This document shows, one piece after another, positions 11,127-24,679 of a DNA stretch of 64,000 nucleotides. Numbering within the stretch: position 1 is the stretch's first letter; each line of letters begins with the position of its first letter. Origin of the DNA: Sapria himalayana. Lineage: Eukaryota; Streptophyta; Magnoliopsida; Malpighiales; Rafflesiaceae. The stretch is from assembly GCA_029783825.1 (NCBI GenBank), contig JAREIK010002618.1:633171-697170 (forward strand), in the 5' to 3' direction. The position numbers and the translations under genes are program-made. A model generated the notes under the pieces. The model was not told the DNA's origin and did no database searches. It worked only from the letters and a program-made list of their open reading frames with translations.

Positions 11127-12390
11127 AACATTCAAAACAGGTATTTATTTGCACCTAGAGGGTGCAAAAATTAAAATATTAGTGCTCCCAATGCAAATGA
11201 ATTCTATTTAAACAAAAGAAAAATAAAAGCACCATATAAAGTTTCTAATTTTTAATTATACAATTCCTTCAGTTCGTCAACTTAATGAGCTCATACTTCT
11301 TGCTGGAATTGTATGATTTTGCGGATCTCTGGTTTTGCTACTAAACAATCTTCCTAGTAAATCGTTATTTTTTGTTGAATCTTTAATAGAGGCGATGTAA
11401 GTCTAAATTAGCATTTATCCAAGTAGTTGGCTGTTCGTTTATAAAGAATCTTTCTTTTGCGGCCTTTCTTATTCTGTTTCTTTCTCCTACATAATATATT
11501 AGAATTTTTGCATGTTCATTTTTTACTGTTTTAATCTCATAATTTGCATAATAACTACCATAATTTTCCCAAAAGAATTCAATCCGTCGATCATCGTGCG
11601 CTCAGCTTTGAACTATTTTGTTGTCATCAATCTGTTATTATTTAATCTACACCTTTAAGCGTCTTCCTCTTACGTATTTAGTCATAAACATGCATAATTT
11701 TCTCCACGAGCTTCTTTTATATCCATGGATTTACTTTCTGTTATCCACTCATAGATAATCGCTTTTTGTTTAGTGTTAGTATTGCTGCGATTAGGGCAGG
11801 TATTCTAGTGGCGCGTCTGTGTTTGTGGGTTGGAATGTAGCTCTGATATGCCAGCCGTTTGGATCTTTAGTAAGATGTTCCATAAGTTATTGATGGTGAA
11901 TATTTGTCATCGTTCGAGTTGATGTTTTCCTTCTCTGTTGTCCTGGGTGGATGCTATGCTAGTGGTATTATTAAATGACATGCCTCGTAGAAAGTATACT
12001 AGGTTTTATTTTATTATAATGTAATAATTTAAAATATAAAATTTGGTTCTAAAATATTAAAATATATAGAATAATGTTAAAATATAATGCATCAAATTTA
12101 TACTTGATAAATATAATTTTTAATGACTTTTTATTATTTTAATAGTCATGTAATATGATTGTTAATCACTATTACTTAATTATTCTCAGTTTATGCTATC
12201 CATTGGGTTTTTGGCTATTATTTAGTAAGATATTAATTATTGTTGGTTATTTGTTATAAAATAATATTTAATATTATTTTTCATGATTTAGATATTTCTT
12301 TCATTATAATATTCTCCACTTGAATAATCATTAATCATGGTATATTCTCGCTTAAAATTGTTTTAAACTTTAGTATTAATTAATTTTCTT
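11127..12390. other. No gene seen between the copia and the hAT relic
   Basis: Somewhat less A+T-rich than its neighbours up to ~12000, but no domain, TIR or repeat was recognised on either strand. Confidence 0.5.
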
Positions 12391-15060
12391 TAGAGGTCAA
12401 ATTTGCTTGGACATGGCTCACAGTGACCTGTTTTATAATTTTAATGGCATTGTTTGTGTCATTCATTGCCCTAGCTCCATTCCAACCAATGACTTCTTAA
12501 GGGTCGTGTCAGAACTCTTTTACTGTTTGGGATAGGTTATAATTTTAAAATGAATACTTATGTTAGTTAGATATTGCTTTTGTTTTAGATTGTAATTGTC
12601 ATATCGCTAATTTGTCTGTGTTAGGTGAGATTGGCAGTTTGAGCTTGCCATGGCATGGTTATTGCTGTGTGGTGTTGCTCATTTGGGCCTCCTATTTGGC
12701 TAGTAGTGACCTTGTTGTTTCGCACAGATGCATAGTTTGTCAGCATGTCTTGATTTGTTTCTTGGATGGTTATATTTTGGGTTGGTGTTCGGGTACAGTC
12801 TGAACCCAACCATTCAACATCTGGCTTGGCCTGAGCCTAAGCCATGAAATTTAAGCAATTAGTTCACTTTATTTGACTCTGGTCATAAAAAAATTTACAT
12901 AAAATCTATTTTTACTCTGTTTGATCGATTTAGCCCTAATTGTTACAAGTAATCTGATGGCTGTTGTGATTCTACACTAATAAAAAAAATCAAAAAAAAT
13001 ATTATTTTTTCTATAGTATTTTGAAATTTATATAAACTTCTCAAATATATTTCTTGTTTTTAATTCATTTTATTATTTCTTTCTTTCTTAGTCTCTCTCT
13101 CCTTTTTAAAATTGGGTATGGATTGTGATGCGACATTGGTTATTTGACTATCCATATAGTCAAGTATATGTGATATTATGTTTTAAGAGTTATTTTAATC
13201 ATTTTTATTATAGTTAATATATTTATATAAATTAATATTAACTTTAAAAAATTAATTTGAATATAGTTGATAAATAATAAAAATAATAAATAATAAATAC
13301 TAATTTTAATTATAATAAAATTAAAATTAATAAACATATAAAATTTTAATTTTGATAATGATAATTCAACAACCATATTTGATGTTCTCAAGTTTTCTTG
13401 TGGTCTTGACCAATATATTTATAAAATAAAATTAGAAAAAAATTAATAATTTTCTCTTTATGATATTATACATAAAAAGATTTGGGGTGTCAATAAAAAA
13501 TTGCTACAATATAAATATTATAAAAAAAAATTACTTGTGAAAACTCGCTACGTGAGAGGTATTAAATAATATATTTAAAAATATGATATATTAGATTATA
13601 TGTATATCCAACTTTATGGTGGGGTCTTTAAGGTTTAATCTAGTTTAATTTTTATGTTAATTTCTTTCATATGCTAATTAAGAAGGGAATATATGATCAA
13701 ATTAATTAACATGATTGATATTTTGATTAGATTTTTGGAGGATCAAAAGGTATTCAGTATTATATAGATTTATTTTTAATTTATATATTGTAGGATTTTT
13801 AAGTTTATATATCTAAGAATGATATGCTAAAATATTATAATTTTTTTAAAAAAATAATAAAATAAGTGAATATGATAGCATGTTTGTGATTTTTAATATA
13901 TTGATTAGTTGTAATGATGCATTTTATATATGTATCACTTCTAACTATGTAGATTTTAAATGGATATTAAATAAAAAATATTATATTATCAGAGATTCTT
14001 ATCCTAATGATGGTCTGATAATTTATGAGTATATAATTAGAATATTTAGATAAAATAATATTTAAAATAGGGTATTTAGTATTATTTTTTATAATGTATT
14101 TAATAATGGGGTAGTAATTAATATGTTTAGTATTATTAGAGATATTGTTAGTAAAGATTTTTCACTTTAGATATATATGTCATGTCATTAATCTCGTAGT
14201 ATAAATGAGGATAAATGCTGTTTATTTCACTTTAGAAAATATATTAACTTATTAAAATTTTTTTTGTGTTTCATAGATAATATGAGTTAATTAGTTTTTA
14301 TTTGTCTATGGGTCTAAAGATAAAATTTTTATTGAATATAAGATACTATTAAAATTACTCATATCACTTGTGGTATGCCTATGACCAATTCCAAGTGATA
14401 GCATCATATTCATATGCTTATGAGAATGATCATTTTTGGATTATCTATTAATTATTGTAATTTGATCTTGTTGCTTCAATTATTATTTTATTCTTTATTT
14501 ATTAATCTACTTATATGATTGGTGTTTATGAATTTTTTATTAATATATCAATTTTTATCTTTTGAACTTACTTTGTTATTTTGTAATTTATATATGTATT
14601 ATTATTACGTTACAAAAATGAATTTATTGAATTTTGTAATATTTATTTTATATTATTTTTGAGTTGGGTTGTGACTTGGGATTGTAATTTTATTTTATTA
14701 TTGTATTAATTTAATTAATTAATTAATTTAATATTAAATTTTAAAATTTAAAATATATTTGAAGTTATGGATAACCTGATTTCTAATGTGTCGAAAAAGT
14801 ACGTCCCGACACCACCCAGCATGAAACTTACAAGCCCCAGCACGATCCAGAACAAAACCCACAAGGCCCAGCAAAACCCAACATGAAATCCACAAGGCCT
14901 AGTATGACCCGACTTGAAACCCGCTAGGCCTAGCATGACTTTGCCCAAATCTAGCAAACTCATGTTGGTCAATCCATGCTGAGCCTGCCTATTTTGAGTT
15001 GTGACATGCATGGCATGTCACGGTGGCTTGAGTGGGCCACCAAAATATGGGTCATCCTGG
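12391..15060 (+). mobile_element. Decayed hAT element 1
   Basis: The left end reads TAGAGGTCAAATTTG, like the hAT end TAGAGGTGTCAAATGGG seen at 35.05 kb. G+C-richer subterminal zones with scattered GGC, GCC and CATGGC words lie at ~12391-12860 and ~14780-15060, a common architecture for plant hAT elements. They enclose an hAT transposase relic. The right end and the 8-bp TSD are not resolved, so the limits are approximate. Confidence 0.5.
13680..14290 (+). pseudogene. hAT transposase fragment
   Basis: The clearest part begins near 13925 and reads CITSNYVDFKWILNKKYY. This matches the hAT family pattern of tryptophan-centred sequence just after the first catalytic region (family form: C(I/L/V)TAH(Y/F)IDxxWKL). 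It continues with EYIIRIFR, NRVFSIIF and NMFSIIRDIV, in the order expected for the segment ending in the DNASAND-like motif. Stops and frameshifts are frequent and the C-terminal dimerisation domain was not found. Not functional. Confidence 0.65.
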
Positions 15061-15479
15061 GTAACTTGATATTTTGTTGAGTGAAATATTATAGTTTTTG
15101 CAAAGTGTGGAGTTTGACAATCATAATAATGTAATTTTATTTTATTTGCGTTCAAACTTTTTAAATAACATTTACAATCATATATTGCTTTATTAGGTTA
15201 TATAATATATTTTATTTCAATCCTAGTAGTAGACATAATAGGTTATAGTTTTGGAACTTAATTTATATCTAGTAGCAAGAGCAAAAATATAGTACATGGG
15301 CTTATTATTAATATCACTTGTATATTTGAATCAACAAAACATTTTTTATTTGAATTTACATTTTATAATGAGGTTTGACCTTTTATAATATAAAATAATA
15401 TAATATAAAATAATATATTTATAATATAAAATAATATATTTATAATATAAAATAATAATATGTGATAATGTTCTTTACA

Positions 15480-18260
15480 CTATTTCAATATTCTATATTA
15501 GGATTTATCTTGAATTAATTTATCTCTCAATATTTATGTAATGCTTATTTTTATACAAATTATGATGAACACAAACTTTCTACAATTGATACATTTTGTA
15601 CTTAAAATATCTTCCTTCTCTCTTCTTTTGAAGTTTGCTTACTATATTGCATTGCTTCGCAAAATCTTGTCAAGATAATTTTTTTGAGAATCATGTCTTT
15701 TTGTTATTTCTATCTTGGAAAATCTCCATTCCTATAATTTTATTTGGTAGTCTCTATAAAGTCTTTCATATCAAATTTTTTAGCTAATTGTACTTTTAGT
15801 TTTTAGATTTGATTTTTTTCGAGATATGCTATTAATATGTTAGTCATATATAAAAATAAAATGAAAAAGTTATTTGCATATTCAAATCTCTTGTAGTACA
15901 AATAATAATTTGAATTGAGTTTATTATATTTAAGATTAATAATGAAGAATTAAATCTCTCATACCAACAACGTTGTGCTTGTTTGAGATTGTATATAGAT
16001 TTGTTCAATTTGCAAAGAAGTTTTTTTTTTCTATTTCAGCAAAATATTATGCTGGAACGTATATTTTTTTTTTGAATTTTCAATGAAAAAAAATATTGTT
16101 TTGACATCCAACTACTTCAAATATAACATAAAAATACATTGGTACTTTGATTGTTATAAGATGAACTATTGGAAAAAAAAATCTCATTGAAGTTGCTATC
16201 TTTTTTTTTTTGAACATATCAATTTATCATCAATCTTGTATGATATCGTTCTACTTGATTATTACTATTTTACTTGATCTTATAGATTTATTTATTTTCA
16301 ATAGTTTTTTTTTTCATGTAGCATTGGTACTTGTTATCATGTCATATTATTGTGTAAAATTTTATTTTTCTTTCTCAATTACTATCATCTATAAAGACGC
16401 AACTTAGATACTTATAATTTCATAAAATATTATTGATTCTTCATCATATGTTAAAAAATAATATATAATATTACTTTTTGTAATATACTCTGAGTATCAA
16501 ATTAGAGTTTCTGGTCTTAAATTATTTGTCACTTGCATAGTTATAATCTATGAAACATCCTTTAATATGCTATTATTTTCATCATTTTTTTTGTAGTTGA
16601 TTTTCTTTAAAAATTATTTCACTATTAATAATTATTTTATGGGTAGTGAGAACCCATTGATGATATTCTTTTACTTCAACATACCCAAAGTATACTTCTT
16701 ATATTTTAGATCAAAATCTATTCTTTCTTTGATATTATACATTACATTAGTTAGACATCAAAAAAATTATGAAATAGAGTAAACTACTTGCTTTGCTTAC
16801 TTCTCACATCTCAATTGATATCATAAATTAGTTGATATTGATGATATTCTTTTACTTCAACATACCCAAAGTATACTTCTTATATTTTAGATCAAAATCT
16901 ATTCTTTCTTTGATATTATACATTACATTAGTTAGACATCAAAAAAATTATGAAATAGAGTAAACTACTTGCTTTGCTTACTTCTCACATCTCAATTGAT
17001 ATCATAAATTAGTTGATGGTAATCAATTTATTATATAACATATAGTATTGGCTACTTCTGCCCAAAAAACGATCGGCAGATTTTAACATCGCTCTATCCA
17101 TTCTATAAGAGTTTTATTTATCTGTTAAACCACTCTATTTTTTTTTGTGATATGTATGTGATTGTTAACTATTATTTGATATCTTTCCATTTAAAAAGAG
17201 CAAGAATTTTGTTATCGATCTTCTCTCTTTCATTATCTGTTCTTAAATACTTAATCTTTTCTTAGATTTAAGTTCTACACACACTTTAAAGTCTTTAAAA
17301 ATCAAAAATATACTTGACTTCTTCTTGATTGGATATACACATCATCTTTATTGGATATATTCCATTTTACTCCTCCTTGAGATATTTTTGGTAATTATCA
17401 TTAATCAGAATGAATAAAGTCTATAATATATTTATTCATAGCATTTGATTTTATAAATATCATTCTATGTTATTTTCTTGTGACATAATGCTTATAAAAA
17501 GATAAATCTATCAATTTGAGCATAAAAAGTAATTTTCTATTTGATTAAATTTTTAAATCTTGTTCTATGTTGTGGTCTAGTTTGAGTTACTATAATTTTA
17601 TTGTCTTTTCTTCTTTGTTAATTGATGCAACATGTATTAATTTTCTATATTGTTTTACCTTTAAGTATGTGCTCTAGTGATCTTTCTTGTATCATTATCA
17701 AAGTTTCTACTTGTTGTGCACTTGTATGTTTGTCCTCCTTAGTTTTATGTTGACTTTCTTCTTCTAATATAGCAACTATAATATCATTGAAGATTAGATA
17801 GTCAATAAGGACATCATTCATCTGATTGATGATGGGTCGATCATATGAATTATGTAAACTTTGAAATAAAATATTAGCATATTCAACTTCTTATATTTTA
17901 TGACTAAACATTTTATGTTAAGAAAATAGAGTATTCAATGTGTTAATATGATTAGTTATCATAATAAATTCTATTATTCAAAGAGTGTATAGTCTCCTCT
18001 TCACAAAAATCTTAATGTGAAGTAACTTTATCTTACATAGCCTTGTACGAGTGTCTCAAAATTTTTTTGTCATATTCTTTTGTGTCTCATTGAATAGGTA
18101 TCAATCATCTAGTACCAAATATAGATTGAAAATCACATTATCATCCACCATATTCTACTTTTCTTTAATAATCTTTATGAGCCTTTTTTTCAATTACATC
18201 CGAGTAATTATTATTTCTCAAAATTATCTCTATTTTTATTTTTTATGATAAAAAAACATA
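15480..18260 (-). pseudogene. Second ancient copia gag-pol relic, partly deleted
   Basis: Read on the - strand from the right. Gag at ~18250-17650 includes HINTLNTLFS, ILFQSLHNSYDRPIINQM and AILEEESQHKTKEDK, typical of Tnt1-like gag. Protease and the first half of integrase are missing or unreadable. The integrase C-half at ~17330-17040 shows FWAEVANTICYIINRLPST. The GYxxxxKxYxxW region and HKIIVNSEIIF lie at ~16640. RT at ~16300-15700 includes YHTRLMINWYVQKK and the site YMTNILIA, where YVDD has become YMTN. The family polyprotein drives retrotransposition; this copy is dead. No LTRs were identified. Confidence 0.78.
16656..17017. repeat. Perfect tandem duplication, 181-bp unit x2
   Basis: Bases 16656-16836 are repeated without a visible difference at 16837-17017. 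Both copies begin ATTGATGATATTC and end AATTAGTTGAT. The unit lies inside the integrase-RT spacer of the copia relic. The two junction edges share TTGAT. Confidence 0.93.
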
Positions 18261-18264
18261 CTTT

Positions 18265-20260
18265 CATTACATTTTTTTATTTCAAATTTCACTATAATTT
18301 ATTTTTTTTGCAATTAATAGTATACGAGGATAGTAATAATAGTTTGTATTAATACACTAAGAAATTTCCAAGTTAAGTGGTGGGGTCTTAATGCCCTCTC
18401 AAAAATCAAAATCTTGAGGCTTCGATCAACTTTTTGACAAATTTTTTCTAGACATATATTAACTACAAACATTATTATTCTAAATATTGTCTCTTATACA
18501 TCTATTATAAAAATAGAGTCTGTAGTAATAATTTGAAAATTAAAAATTTAACCCAAAAATAATAAAATAAGACTAATTTAATACAATTTATAAAAGAATT
18601 GTTATTAAAATGGATTACAATGAAGGAAAAAATTATGTTTTATAAAAAAATTAGAAATCAAAGTAGATTTTAAAAGTGGTCAATGTAAAGTTTCATCTAC
18701 CCACTTAAATACCCATTAATAATATTAGAAGTTTCACATATCTATTTAAATGCACATTAATGATATTACATATTATATTATTAATTATTTATTTTCTTTT
18801 CATTTTTTTCTATTTCTAGCAAGGATATATGAGCCCACATTAATCCTAATAATGGATGCTATATTGGTTGACCATTTCTATCTGACCAATTCTATGCAAC
18901 ATAACTAGATGGTTATGAATCACAATTCAATTGTGTAAACTTTTCATATGATTTATGCAACCTCTTGTATATATATGCACAAGCCCCCACTAGTTTTCTC
19001 ATGTTTTATAATAATTAATAGTTTTTAGTTAAATTTTTACATTCTTTGATTATTCTTAATTCTCTCTATGGAATTGGAGGTTGTATCAAATTACTTGTGT
19101 ATAACGAGTTCTATCTGGCTGAAGTATGGAATACTTTGAAAAAAATATACACAAGAAAATCTTATACTTAGGTTATGTGACTTTGAGAAATTCTTGCCAA
19201 TTGTATCATTGCAATGATGAGTATTATTGATTACATGCAGGTATTATAGTACAATTTAATCAAATAAGCAACTATAATAACGAAAATAAGAAATCTAAAT
19301 TTAACAACATTACTATTTACAAAGGTATGTTCTAGCATGTTGGCAACAAATATTCAAATCATGCAAATCCAAACAATTGAGTTTTGCTTGAAAATTGAGC
19401 ATCTCCCAATTATATTCCATCTAACAATTAAGATTGACAATTTCGCAACCCACTATGTTTTGCGATCAACTTTATGACAAATCTAGTCACATTGCTCAAA
19501 CTTATAGGTCTTGATCTCAATCCAACCTTTTTTCACCACAAGCAAATTTCCTACATGTCTATCATTAGACACTTAGCCACCTCGCTCCCTAACATCATGG
19601 GGATCACAGAAGACCCTTTTCAAAAAGTTTCTTTTTTTAGTGAGCAAATAATAAATATTGTTAGAGAAAAAAAAGGCCAATCAATATGGCAGCTCAATAA
19701 ATAAGTATTCTCCTTTAAATCTGCTTGGTAGGTTGCTAGAATTAAATGTATCAAAAATAAAAAATTAACCACTAATATGAAATTGAAATATCACCCAGAA
19801 AACATCATCCCTTTTTTCAAGTTTATTAAACAACTTCATTCCAATTGAGGACAATAAAAAATAAATGATTTAGTACATCCTTCAAAATGTAGTAATTGTT
19901 GCAATGAGGATACATGTCTTTACTCATGTATACATTATTCAAGATCTAAGCTGGCATGGTCGAAATATTTACCTAACATTAAAATGTATGAACATACATT
20001 AGAACAAGCATTCTAGTTAGTAAAACTAATAAACTCGAAGCATCCCATAGAATAGTTGTGAATAAAGAAATATATCTATCTTTTAATAATATAGAAGATT
20101 TGGAAAGAGCACAGTGATACTAAGTTTAATAATAAAGAAATACAGTAAAACTAATAATCTTCAATATTACATGTTTACTCAAACCAAAGATAAAGCTGCA
20201 TTAGGCTCCAACATGATTTAGGGACTTTAGAATTTTAGGAACATATAAGCAACTGCTAAA
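18265..20260. other. No gene recognised
   Basis: An open frame at 19474-19704 (76 codons, +) has no motif I recognise. A weak cysteine/histidine pattern on the - strand near 19850-19920 resembles the zinc region at the end of LINE reverse transcriptases, but it is too degraded to call. Confidence 0.4.
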
Positions 20261-20263
20261 ATG

Positions 20264-20313
20264 GCCACACACACACAAGCGCGCGCACACACACACACAT
20301 GCACACACACATA
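20264..20313 (+). repeat. (CA)n microsatellite with GC interruptions
   Basis: CA repeats interrupted by GCGCGC, followed by a short TA run. Confidence 0.95.
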
Positions 20314-20319
20314 TATATA

Positions 20320-21200
20320 CTATATTTGCTCCAAATACATACATGTATAAAAAGGAAAATGTAAAGATGGAATAGACTATCATGAAGAAGCAAAAAATTG
20401 CATAATAGTTTATTACTCCAAGTGTTTATATTTATTACTTATGTAAAAAGACCATTTTATAGATTGATGCTTATGTTTATTCATTTATGTATAGAATTAA
20501 AAGATACATAAGAACCTTGGTGGGTATGCCAAAATATATATACCCAATCTCTTGTAGCTTTTTTGTTATTGATAAAATTACACCCCTCCCCTTTTCTTAA
20601 AAAAAACACTCGCCACCTCACAATAATAACTTGATCATCAAATCTAGGGCATCTCACCATATCACGTGTGATTTATAAAATCTTTCCATATACTTGAAAT
20701 ATTGTGGTAATGATGATATTATAATTGAAGATGATAATTAAGTCCATATATATTCATATTGGTCTCATGAAACGTATTGCTTCTAAATTTACTTTTCAAT
20801 TAGATAATATTTTGTGTGCTCCAAAAATTAAACAAAATCAATTATTCATGTCTCAGTTTTGCTAATAGAATAATACATGTGTCTTGGTTACTTCTAAATC
20901 CATGAAATTTGGTGGGCTTGAATGTGCTCAAACTTTAACCTATACTTTCTAGTTCTTTTAGTTTTAAGATGGAATGAACATTGAAGTTATAAAGCTCAAT
21001 TTGAAAATTTTAAGCTAGAGTTTGGGAATTAAGATTTGGAAAAGTTTGGTTCAAATAAAAAAAAATCTCTAGAAATTGATGTGAGAACTTTATACTTTAA
21101 ATTATTAGATATATAATTATTTTATGATTAATAGTTTTATGTGTTTTGTTGTAGAATATTATTTTAGTTTTATGAAAATTAAATTCATTAATTTTTTGAA
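20320..21200. other. No gene seen
   Basis: A+T-rich sequence with no coding or repeat signal that I could support. Confidence 0.45.
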
Positions 21201-22310
21201 TATATATATACAGATACATAGAATATATATGTGTGTGTGTGTATTAGTTACATATTTATTAGTTACATATATATGCCTATATTTAAATATATACAAATAC
21301 ATAGAATATATTTTTATATATAAATATTTTCAGAATATATTTGTTTTGTTTTGTTTTTTTGGGTGGTAAAAAAAATTTATGATTTCAAGCATGTGCATTC
21401 GAATCCCACTTATGTTGCTGACTAAAGTTGTGCATTAAAACACAAAATTCCTTTTTTTAATACCAAATATTTTTTATTTGATAACTTTTTAAACTTTTAA
21501 AATTATAATAAATTCTTCAATATTGATGCTAATATTAACACATTTCAAATGAAAAACATGTAGTATTATTAATTCTTAATTTGTACCTGATAAAATTATC
21601 ATGCTTACCCTGAAAATTTATTTTCAACTACTGCTGATAGTCCTCTGTTACTAAATAAGGAGATGTTTCTAATGAATTATGCTTCCTGTATTTCAATTAT
21701 CTATTAGATTTAGATTGTAATGATGATTCTTGCATTCGTTTTCTTATTTTATTTGTTATTCCAAGCTTGCCTTGAAATTCGATAGGTTAAATGCTAATTT
21801 CACTCTTGGACATGTGTCTTGTGATTCATTTTATTATGTTTTTCTCTTGTTTGTTCCTATTATTGTTCATCCTATTAGTCATTGAATGAGAAGGTTGACT
21901 AGAAGAGGTAGGCAAGGGGTTTGGCTATATATATATATACACTAATCTATGTGTGTCATTGTGTGTATATATATATAATGTACACTATATAGTGTTTATT
22001 GAGAGTGTATATACATTATACTATGTATATAGTATTATATACACATTGTGCTGTGCATACACAATACAAGTATGAACCCAATGTGTAACATAAGTATACA
22101 CTATATTTATATACATAGTGTTTATATAGTATATCTATATAGTACATGTTTACATGATCTATATGCCATCTAAATATACAATACAAGGAGATTATATATA
22201 CAAAAGTCATTATATATAAATAATTTGTTTAAGTAGTAAGTACTCCTAGTATCTATACACAATATTTTTATGTAATACACACACACACACACACACACAC
22301 ACTATATATA
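21200..22310. repeat. Scattered TA/TG/CA microsatellites and short palindromic TA-rich DNA
   Basis: Short TG and TA runs at ~21205-21320 and a TA/TG-rich stretch at ~21925-22210 built of words such as TATACACTATATAG. An (AC)n run lies at ~22279-22303. A tRNA-like B-box word (ATTCGAATCCC) occurs at ~21398, without a matching A box. Confidence 0.75.
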
Positions 22311-22319
22311 TAGTGTATT

Positions 22320-23418
22320 CATAATTTTCAAATTATTTTCAAGAGGTATATACATGTATTTTTTTTAACTAAATAGTGAAAGAGATGTTATGATTTTTTT
22401 TTTTTTACTTATTCAGACTCCCAATTCATTGCTCTATAATGTTTACAAGTTTCACATAAAATACATTTGATTTTATTAATATTTATTCTATTCCATCAAA
22501 ATTATAATTATGTGAAATATATTCTTTTAAGCCCAAATCAATATAAACACATAATTAAATATATGTCTAACAACTTAAAAAATTGATAAGTGGAATACCA
22601 AATAATTACCAATGTGAAAGCCCTCAACATTTGTTTGACTTGGTGAAGCTCCCACAAACCTTATGATCAAGTGCACCTATGACCTATGTAGCTAAGAATG
22701 TATAAACTACTCAAGCAAAGATCAAGTATATAATTAAAATGACCAATGGCAAACTTAAGGTTGTTATTAAAAACATGAATGCTTGCAAACTTTTGAAAAA
22801 GTATGTTAGAATAAAGTGTTCGTGTGCACTAGTTGGACATGTTAGTTTTATATAGTCACATGTTTTAATTTTAAATAGAAATATATTATTATTATTTTAA
22901 TTTTTGATGATCTTTTTTTTTTAGCAAGTGGGGTGCATTTGATAATTTATGATGATCTATTTAAAAAAAAGAAAAATAAAAGAAAAATTTTTAACTTAAA
23001 TTTTTTCTCAATGATACATGGTGCCCTATAGATGTGGGTGTGCCCCTATCACTTGAAAATAAAAAAAAACAAATTTTGTTTTGAGGTCGAAATTCAAAAA
23101 TATTCATGATTTGACTCCAAATCAAAAAACTTTATTAAAAACCATGCCAAAGCATTTAACATTTATGTTTTAAGGCATTGAAAATAGTCATTATAATTTT
23201 AATTATTCTCGCCACATTTATTAAAATAAAATGTCACATGATATTAATATCTTTTTTTTATTCGAACGTGAATCCTCATTCTCATCTCCGTAAACCATAT
23301 CATTGCATACTCCTTGTTTCCCCTCTCCCCCAACATGAACAAAGTAATCAGACAAAATGAATAATTAATAATCACTAAAAATTGGGAACAACTTGTGGAT
23401 TTTACGAGGCAACCAAGG
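22320..23418. other. No gene seen
   Basis: A+T-rich DNA. A 60-codon frame at 23178-23360 and one on the other strand at 23244-23558 partly overlap the TIR of the next element and look like chance. Confidence 0.45.
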
Positions 23419-23830
23419 GAGTTTTGTATGAAAATAGTATGTTTAAAAAAAAAAATTAATTCGCTTAAAAAAGTATTCACCAGAGTAGTGCGCAATACTG
23501 GCAATGATGACGGTGGCTTTTGATTTAAATCAAATGCTATCGACCACAACAGAGGCATTTAAATTTAATCGAAAGCTGCTGTTGTGGACGGCTTTTGTCT
23601 GAATTTAATTTGCATGCTAGAAATTTTCTTTCCTTGTTTTCCTCTCCCTTCCTTCCTCCTCGCCCAAGTATTAATCAGAGCAATCGACCAAAGAATATTC
23701 AATTTCGTGAGTCTTCATCTTTATTCTTAAAGTAAGTTCTTGTTAGATTTATGTTTTCATCATACTTTTCTTGCAAACTTTGTTGTTTTCATTCAAAAAT
23801 TAGACGAACATGGGAATTAAAAAAAAGAAT
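23419..23830 (+). repeat. Left arm of fold-back element
   Basis: Long TIR of the 23.4-24.7 kb element, diverged from its partner by numerous substitutions and small indels. Confidence 0.8.
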
Positions 23831-23984
23831 ATTATTGCTTAAAGTCATATCAATTCTAGTGTAATGATAATACCTAATATTTAAATTCATGTTATCTTTA
23901 ATATATATATCATTCATACTTCAAGATAATTTTAATAATGTTGACAAAAGCCTTTGACGTCAATGATTTAAGTGTATGTCTTGT

Positions 23985-24190
23985 GGTAGCCATATGTCGA
24001 AGAGATGGTTTACTAACTTCATAATATTTGCTTAGCTGATCAGGAGGCTCACCATGTCACCCCTCATATGTTTCGAGACTGTTGAGTGGCATCGTCCAGA
24101 GTATGTATTGCTTCAGTTTTGGAGTATAAATGATATATATCATAAAGATAACATGAATGTAAATATTAGCTATGATCATTACACTAGAAA
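23985..24190 (+). pseudogene. Plant mobile domain (PMD) gene fragment
   Basis: From 24063 one frame reads LICFETVEWHRPEYVLLQF. This corresponds to the PMD segment LICFEIIEWHCPKRVLCQF read on the - strand at 48313-48247. The similarity extends at DNA level upstream (GGTAGCCATATG, TTTGCTTAGCTGATCA in both). In PMD proteins this C-terminal region carries a conserved tryptophan-histidine motif. The fragment is short, lacks the rest of the domain and is bounded by the element's TIRs, so it cannot act as a gene. The frame is broken just upstream. Confidence 0.75.
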
Positions 24191-24214
24191 TGATGCGACT
24201 TTAAGCAATAGTTC

Positions 24215-24676
24215 ATCTTTTTAAAATTCCCACGTTCATTTAATTTTCCAATGAAAACAACAAAGTTTGCTAGAAAAAATATGATGAAAACATAAAACTA
24301 ACAAGAACTTACTTTAAGAATAAAGATGAAAACTCACGAAATCGAACACTCGTAAGTTATTGCTCCGATTAATGCTGGGGTGAAGAGGGAGAGATGGAGG
24401 AAGAGGAAAAGAGGGAATGAAAATCCTTATCATGCAAATTAAATTCAGCCAAAAGCCATTGCAGTGGAGGGCAACATTTAAATTATTTAAATTAATGTCG
24501 TCGACTACAATGGTGGCTACTGATTTAATTTAAATGATGCGTTGTGGTTGATAGCGTTTGATTTAAATCAAAAACTACTGTCCTTGTTGCCAATATTGCG
24601 CACTATTTTGGTGAATAATTTCTTAAGCGAACTCATATTATTTTTTTTTTTAATATACAATTTTCACACAAAACTT
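24215..24676 (-). repeat. Right arm of fold-back element
   Basis: Reverse-complement partner of ~23419-23830, with ~50 bp extra in places. Confidence 0.8.
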
Positions 24677-24679
24677 TAC

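Larger units (their letters stand above)
23419..24676 (+). mobile_element. Fold-back MULE derivative carrying a PMD gene fragment
   Basis: The left arm (~23419-23830) matches the reverse complement of the right arm (~24215-24676) over about 400 bp. Shared stretches include TTCGCTTAA, GTGCGCAATA, TTTGATTTAAATCAAA, ATTTAATTTGCATG and CTTTATTCTTAAAGTAAG. Both ends begin like the MULE termini at 45 and 46 kb (GAGTTTTGTATG here; AAGTTTTGTGTG on the other side). The ~380-bp centre includes a plant-mobile-domain fragment. The 9-bp flanks are only 5/9 alike, so the TSD has decayed or the ends are off by a few bases. Confidence 0.72.

Noticed and set aside
19474..19704. 76-codon open frame on +
   Set aside because: No motif recognised, no supporting context; nearby cysteines too few to call a LINE zinc region.
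21385..21415. tRNA-like B box (ATTCGAATCCC)
   Set aside because: No A box at the right distance and no cloverleaf; not enough for a tRNA or SINE.
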